Assembly (NCBI GenBank): GCA_028386065.3
Contig: JAKUCV010003091.1
Span: 177,735 to 241,734, forward strand
Reading direction: 5' to 3'
DNA: 64,000 nt
From: Turnera subulata
Lineage: Eukaryota; Streptophyta; Magnoliopsida; Malpighiales; Passifloraceae
Of this stretch, positions 57,720 through 64,000 are shown piece by piece. Under the pieces are notes generated by a model. The model saw only the letters and a program-made list of their open reading frames with translations. It did no database searches and had not been told where the DNA came from. The position numbers and the translations under genes were made by a program. Within the stretch, counting starts at the first letter, position 1; each line of letters begins with the position of its first letter.

Positions 57720-59080
57720 TTTTGGTAGCGGAGCGGGCGGTAGGTCCTAGGGTGTTTGCTGTGCTTGTTTGTTGTGCATAGCTCGCTCCACATGATTATC
57801 ATAACTGCATCCATATTCATAAGGTTAGTGCATAATGGATCCAGTCGAGGGACGCCAGCTTGCTGCAGAACAATCACATGTAAGTATACTTTCTCATAAA
57901 TGCAGTTGGATGAGAAGTTATCCGTATTTCAGCACCTTGCAATACTGTTGTTTTGTTGATCCAAAGTTTTGAAAAGATAAGTTTCTAAAGGATGAGTTTT
58001 GACAAAGTGATAATTACAGCTTAGGTTGTAGGTTGAATGTGTTTATAAGTTGTAACCATTATTTTTGGGAAGTATTATGATTTTGATGATGAAATGCTTT
58101 TAAAGATTTTGTTACAAAGTTCAAACATGGTCGTTGCCCGGGAAGAACAGTGAGATAAAGGGATCTTGAGAAGGCAAGAAGCCTACCTGGTTGTACCTGT
58201 GCATTGGAAGTTTCGACAGAACAAGTAAGATTTAATTATGGATTTTGGTTTTTATATCTTTAAGTGGTGGTATGATATTATATGATCTTGATGAAGTGGA
58301 AAATGATGATTTTTGAGTACTGTTTTGTTTATGATAAAGTGATGACTTTTGAGTACTGCTTTGTTTATGACGTGTTGATTTGAGTTGAGGACTGGATTGA
58401 TAATCTTGGGAAATTTTATGATTTTGGAACTGATGCAAATTTTCTTTCTAAGAAAGTGGTTGAGGATTTGATGATTTTCGGATACTAAAGTTCTTTGTGA
58501 TGTGATAACTTGATTTAAGGATTGGATTAATGATCATGGAATTCTTGATGTCATAGGTGATTTATTCTTTTTAAAAAAAAAAAGAAAGAGAAAGGTTCGA
58601 TAATTTGATGATTTTGGTGATTCAATCTTAAAAAAAAAAAAAAAGAGTTTGATGATTTGATGATTTGAGGTGTTGTTTAAAGAGCTACAACCGAAGTTAT
58701 GATCCTTGCTAGTTTCGGTGGATAGAGAAGACAAATATTATTTGATGGATGATTATGTCAGTAATAAATTTTGGAGTTTTGATCGGCATGTTTTGGGAGA
58801 AGTAATCAAAAAAAAATAAAAAATAATAAAATATAAAATATATTTATAAAGTTTGACGGATAATTATGTAATAAATTTTGAGGTAATGATTGATATGATT
58901 TGGAAGATATAATCCAAAATTTATTTGGGAATTTAATTATGATTGATGCGAGATAATTTGGAGTTCACATATTTGATGATTGTGAAAGGATTGATGATCA
59001 TGATAACTATATATATGTTTATGGGAATAGTGGATTACGGTATGAATTTCGAGGACGAAATTCCTTTAAGGAGGGTAGAA
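57720..59080 (+). other. Non-coding interior of the LARD
   Basis: 1361 bp between the LTRs. The primer-site-like sequence is at 57722-57736 and the purine tract at 59067-59080. A repeated phrase gatga.ttttgagtactg.tttgtttatga occurs at about 58305-58370. No open frame longer than about 70 codons has family motifs. Confidence 0.75.
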
Positions 59081-62000
59081 TGTAACGACCCGGGTAAAAT
59101 TTTCGTGATTTTTGCCAAGCTGTTTTGACTTTTACGGTGGTTAATAAAATTTTTATCGCGGTTAATTAAAAATTTTACCAAACCGAGTCAATTTTCAATA
59201 TTTTCACTATTTCAAAATTATCATTACTGTTAATACTGTTACCATTATTATTAATTTCCTAATCAACATTTATAACAATACTTTTATTACTATTTTAGCC
59301 GGGAAATTCTTGTTGCAATAATTTACTAATTATAATTTAAAATAAAGTTTAAACGTCGTAATTCGAGAATTCTATAGGACCGAGTTTCTCCGAGAGTTTT
59401 TAGGGAATAACCGAGCTTCGTTTCGATCACTGAGGATATGCGACATTCTGGAGTTTCTTTCGATAACCGAGCCTCGGAATTATTTTTCGAGGGTTACTCT
59501 GGATTTCCGAGCCTCCTTTACAACTAACCGAGCCTCGGTTTTCAGTTCTGAGACTTGGACGACGCTCAGGGGTATTTATCGGATTTTCCGAGCCCAAGTT
59601 GTATTTTCGGACTCGGGACGGAAATCCGGACCGGCCAATCGTGGCTTGCCACGTTGCCACTCTTCTATCTCCTCTCTTTTCTTTCTTTTCTTCTTTCTCC
59701 CGATTTTTCTTCCGCCGCCCTACCCCACCTCTTTCTTTTTTCTTTCTTTTCTTCCCCACTTTTCCACACACCGGCCCCTCCCCTTTTCCCTTGTTCCCTT
59801 GACTTATCTTCTCTTCCCCTCGTTTTCTTCTCCTTTCCTTCCCTTATTTCTTTTCCAGCCGACCCCTACCCTACCACCATCTGCCACTTTTTTTATTCTT
59901 TGTTCTCTTCTTCTCCTTTATTTCTCCTCCCCTCTATCCGATCTCCTCACGCCTCCCCTGCATCCTCCCTCTGCCTTCCTTTCCTTTTCCTCTCCTTCTC
60001 CCTCACGCCGCGTCTCCACCATCATCTTCCTTTGCCAGAGACGCCGCCACAACCCAAGGCTTCCCTCTCAGTCTATGCCTCTGCCCGAGACCACCATAGT
60101 CGCTACTGCCACCTCCTCACCAATCCGCCGTCACGTCGTCGACCGGTCGTCCTCTGACGCCGCTCTCTTGCCACCCGTCGCGCCGCCGCCGTCCTCCACT
60201 ACACCAGTTCCTCCCCTGCTGAACCACCATCTACCTTCTCCTCTCCTTTCCCCATCCGCCGGCTCCTTCCTCGTGCTACCGCCGTGGCAGCATCCACTGA
60301 TCTCCTCTTCGATTGTCGTCCAAGCCATCCTGGTCTGCTGCCCGATGACGACTGCCACGTGATGTGTGGGTAAGGCCGATGACGACCCTTACTCCTCTTT
60401 TCCTTTCCTTCCACCTTTCTTAAACCGATTCATGACAGATTAAATTAATCGAGTCTTGGTTGTGCATTTGTCTGAGGCTCTGTGATTGAATCGGGTGTGG
60501 GTTGGGCATTGCTGTGTCGGTTGTTTGATTTGATGGCATGGGTGCTGCTGCTATGGGCATGGTGATGGTGTTGTTGATGGTGGTTTTGTGTGGTGGCTTG
60601 TGTGTGTTGATGGTCGATGAACAGTAGCTGAGAAGTGGAGTTTTGGGTCTGCCGTGAACAGTACCGGCCGGAATCCGGCGAGTTTCCGGCAGTTACGGGT
60701 ATCTTCCGGCGAAGGCTCGGGACTTTTCAGTGGGCGAAACGTGATGTCAAGACATGGTAATTCCTTGGACCGTATGCATCGTTGGCCTCGGGTTTGGGCG
60801 GATTACAAGTCAGGCTCGGAAACGAGCCGATTGTGCAAAACCCATGTTCTCGGGACGGATACATTCTAACGGACATGATAACAAACGGACTAAGAACGTT
60901 AATGAACCGTATATTCGTCTAAAAGAGTTGATAATTAAATAGAGTTTACCTAGATTATAAGATAAATGGTATTCTATGGCTTTATTGGAATATTACCTAG
61001 TAAGTCTAAATATGTATTAATCCTACTCAGTAATATTGTTACCTACTGACATGTTATTTGCTTAATATTTATATACTAATCAAATTTATTTATCAATCTT
61101 GTGATCATTTATAATATTAACCGATACTCGGTATTTATGTATTTGTCAAGACAGATTGTTTATTTAATCGGCTACCGTAATTCTTTCAAACGGAATACAT
61201 AAACATAAACAGGCTTGGGATATCTTATATAATTTATGTTATAAAGTTTAACTAAGATGTTACTTTATTATTATCTCTTTATAATAATATTTATATTACA
61301 ATTTTCCAGATGTGTTTCCTTATAGATTAAATTAATACTATCCAGCATTCCAATCCGTTAGAAAAATTACTTACTGTCCTACCCATTACACTATTTATCT
61401 ATTGATTATATTATTTTCAGCTACTAATTTTATTGTTTAAGTTATTAAATTACTATGTGCGACATATTTTATTATATTATAGGGTATCCGTTATATTACT
61501 TCTACCCTACCTACGGTTACCATTACATAAGAATACATGTATTCATAAAAATTATTTTGTGCAACATTACGTTATAATTATTTTATATATCAGCTATGTT
61601 AACCTCCTTACCAATGGAGGTATTTCCTATTTAACGGATTTATTATCGGATATATATATTATTCATATACCATTTGGACGTATTTAACGTTACCACTATT
61701 TTATAATCAATTCTTGCTAAGCGTATATATGGTTATTATCATTATATTATTTTATCGAGGATAAGTACTTATGAAATATTATTTACTTTGATATATTATC
61801 AAATATAATTTATACGACGTATTTATGTATATACATGTTTTCTTGTCATAAGCGACCTAAGGGCCGGGATATCGGCTTGGCGCTCGGTTTCGGTTTTTAA
61901 TCAAGTATACTTAATATAACCGTTGGATTAAATTAATTAGCACCAAGTCGGATGAACTGTTTGGTAATAAGATAATTGTGGAGAAAATAAAATGAACAGA

Positions 62001-63266
62001 AAAGCCGTCTAATAAATGTTAAACCGGTATCATGCATAATCATTTTGTTGTGCATTATAAGTGATTATTGTGTTTCTATATATACATATAGGGTATCGAG
62101 GTTTGACCGGATAGCAGTTTCAGAGACACATCAGGTGAGGATATAAACTTATAAATTTCGGTATGCTGCCCGTGATACCCCGGTTGTTTGTTTGTTTATA
62201 GTTTATATGTTATCTTGCGTACCTGCCATGTTATTGCTGGCTACTGTTGTGATTATTGTTATATGCTTGATGACTATTGTGGATTAGCTGTTGTGCTTTG
62301 TGATGTTGATTTGATTATTGTGTTGTTCATATGAGATATGTGGTATTTGATCAGTATGAGATACGTGGTATTTGATCGGTCAGTGGCAGTGACCCAGTAT
62401 TGTGATGTTGGATTCCCAGAAGAGCTGTGAGGCTGAGAGCCTGCTCGGGAAAGTGAGTATGATGAATTACTATTGGATAGTGGAATAAGAAATAATAATA
62501 AACAGTGGTAATATCATCTAGACATCTAGATTGTCACGTGACAGGTATTGGTACGGCCAGATGGTAGTCACCTTGTGATTGTGATATGATAGGGAAGACT
62601 GCGGGCGGGACTCCCGGCTGAGGACTGCAGGACTCAGTTGATTTATTATAGGAAGGACTGCGGGACTCGGTTATTTGTGATATTTAGCGGGGAGCACCCT
62701 GGGGTTAGCTAACCTGGCCACCAGGCACGACCAATACTTATCATGTGACAAGTGCCCTAATAATAAAATTGGATAGTCAGTCGCCGATTGTCAGTGAGTT
62801 TAGAGGACTAGCTTAGCGGTGTGATGTCAGTTGTATAATAAGGTCCGGTATGTTGTCTGATTCCGATGCTATGTTGTGCTTGTTGTACCTCTAATATACT
62901 GTGTTGGCTTTGGTGTATATACGGTTGCTTGTATACTGCGGTTTATTTGTTTATCGGTGAGACAGTGGTTGGTCTCACCCCTCACACGGTCCTTGTAGGT
63001 TAGGTTTGGATTGCATTTCGGCGGCTGCAGTGTACCCTCGGGCAGGACTCGGATCCATTAGTTGCATCGGGCTTGCATTTGTTGACTTTGAGTTTAAAAT
63101 CGCTTCCGATGTGCTAATGTTGTTGATGTACCCGTGGTCGGGTAATATGATATTATCAATGGGCCGTTGGGCCGGATTTTCTGTTGTATTTACTGTTTGT
63201 GCCACGTGTCGGCACTGTTGATCGGTAATTATTGTGTATTGGGTAAATTTGGGTCTGGGTGTTTCA
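59081..63266 (+). repeat. 3' LTR of the LARD
   Basis: It matches the 5' LTR almost throughout. Differences include a shorter pyrimidine-to-GC junction near 60150 and a reduced hairpin array (62594-62669): the first unit has a 4-base insertion and the third and fourth are merged. Confidence 0.9.
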
Positions 63267-63271
63267 AGGAA

Positions 63272-64000
63272 GGTTAAAAACACTACTTGTCACACATCAG
63301 GCCCTCACCTCATCGATTTTACTGATATGCAATAATTTTTTTCTATAAGAAAAGTCACAAAAATATTGTTATAAAATAAAATTAAAAATAAAAATAAAAT
63401 TTTTATTCTCTTAAAGTAAATGTTACCTAGGTGTTCTCTTTTAAAAAAACTTATAAATGAAATGTGGGACTTCTTTTTTTTAAGAAAAATGCTAAAGAGA
63501 TAGTTGGTTTAAACTGTAGAAAAATATATATTTTTAAACTAAAGTTAAATAGTGAAGGGGAAGAAGGTTATACCACTATGTTTTTTTTATTATTATATAG
63601 AGTGTCTTAGGCAAGTGTTAGAAAAAGGCTAGAAAAAGGCTGCAAGTTCCAGTAGTAAACGCAGAACATGCTTTTGGGACAAAAAAAAATTATTATTAAT
63701 CAATGCTAAAAAGACTACATACACCCCTATCAAGGGAAAAAAAAAAAATCGAGGAGGAAGGGAGAAAGAATCAAAGAAACGTCCATGTTAGAAAAAAAGG
63801 AAAATTTCATGTGTCAAGTGGGGCTCTTCAAGGGGCACACCAGGAAAGAAAAAAAAAGAAATTGGAGGGATAGAATCATGGCACCGTGTCCATTTTTTTT
63901 ACGGGGTAGAGCAATTTAATTGAAGAGGTGGGTAAGTAGAAAAAAAAAAGTTAATGAAGTTGAAGGGAGGGGCTGCCATGTCACGTGTGGAAGCCTCCCC
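63272..64000. other. No recognised gene; purine-rich AT-rich DNA
   Basis: Poly-A/T-rich with several poly-A runs; no motif or coding signal seen up to the window end. Confidence 0.5.

Larger units (their letters stand above)
53490..63266 (+). mobile_element. Large non-autonomous gypsy-type element (LARD)
   Basis: The 9.8-kb element lies within the 5-bp duplication aggaa (53485-53489, 63267-63271). Its LTRs are unusually long: 53490-57719 (4230 bp) and 59081-63266 (4186 bp), starting TGTAACGACCC and ending GTGTTTCA. The 1361-bp interior starts with a primer-site-like ttggtagcggagc and ends with ttcgaggacgaaattcct plus taaggagggtagaa. That end is typical of Ty3/gypsy chromoviruses (Tekay/Del type). 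No gag-pol is present, so it depends on a partner element. The LTRs are very similar, implying a fairly recent insertion. Confidence 0.9.

Noticed and set aside
1..64000. CRISPR arrays, bacterial operons, ribosome binding sites
   Set aside because: The window is plant nuclear DNA; no regularly spaced identical repeats with unique spacers of CRISPR type are present.
1..64000. tRNA or rRNA genes
   Set aside because: No cloverleaf or rRNA core sequence was recognised; the only Pol III-like box is in the SINE at 31800-31944.

Overview
This window is repeat-rich, AT-biased nuclear DNA from a flowering plant, most likely a eudicot. The evidence is plant-type LTR retrotransposons (Ty1/copia and Ty3/gypsy with TGTAACGACCC-type LTRs), plant LINEs with an RNase H tail, a tRNA-derived SINE, MULE- and hAT-type non-autonomous DNA elements, and introns with GT..AG borders. 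The species cannot be read from the sequence.

Only two host genes look intact. At 8408-9981 a five-exon gene encodes 384 aa. Its first exon is phytocyanin-like (signal peptide plus the start of the blue-copper fold) and exons 2-5 are a GDSL esterase/lipase of the At5g03610-like type, so it looks like an exon-shuffled chimera. At 21622-21993 is a small secreted six-cysteine protein of the prolamin-like/DD11 type. A second copy (22318-23190, flank resuming at 29937) is broken by a stop, a LINE fragment and a copia element. A third (31560-32050) survives only as promoter-side sequence, invaded by a SINE and cut off by another copia element.

Layout: 1-4445 is nested LTR debris (SIRE-like LTR end, reversed gypsy LTR, copia RT/RNase H remnant). 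4534-8204 holds a hAT MITE, a tiny LINE insertion and a long-TIR MULE. 8270-10330 is the chimeric gene. 10639-11741 is a hAT-type element. 12074-14661 is a gag-only LTR element (TR-GAG type). 14667-21120 is a degenerate minus-strand copia element with a nested MULE (17901-19641). 21129-32070 is the DD11-like cluster with its insertions. Copia elements A (23191-29936) and B (32071-38532) are sister copies that carry different host gene fragments, a UGT74-like glycosyltransferase and an LRR receptor kinase. 39235-45368 is a near full-length decayed LINE. 45524-53060 holds MITEs, two solo LTRs, Helitron-like ends and an assembly gap. 53490-63266 is a large non-autonomous gypsy-type element (LARD) with LTRs of about 4.2 kb.

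The most unusual signals are two arrays of short hairpins whose arms change in a compensatory way while the loop stays nearly constant. One is in copia elements A and B (5-nt TTCNR-type spacers on the + strand). The other is in the LARD LTR (four hairpins around an invariant 10-nt loop). With the phytocyanin-GDSL chimera and the paired gene captures, these are the best candidates for something undescribed.
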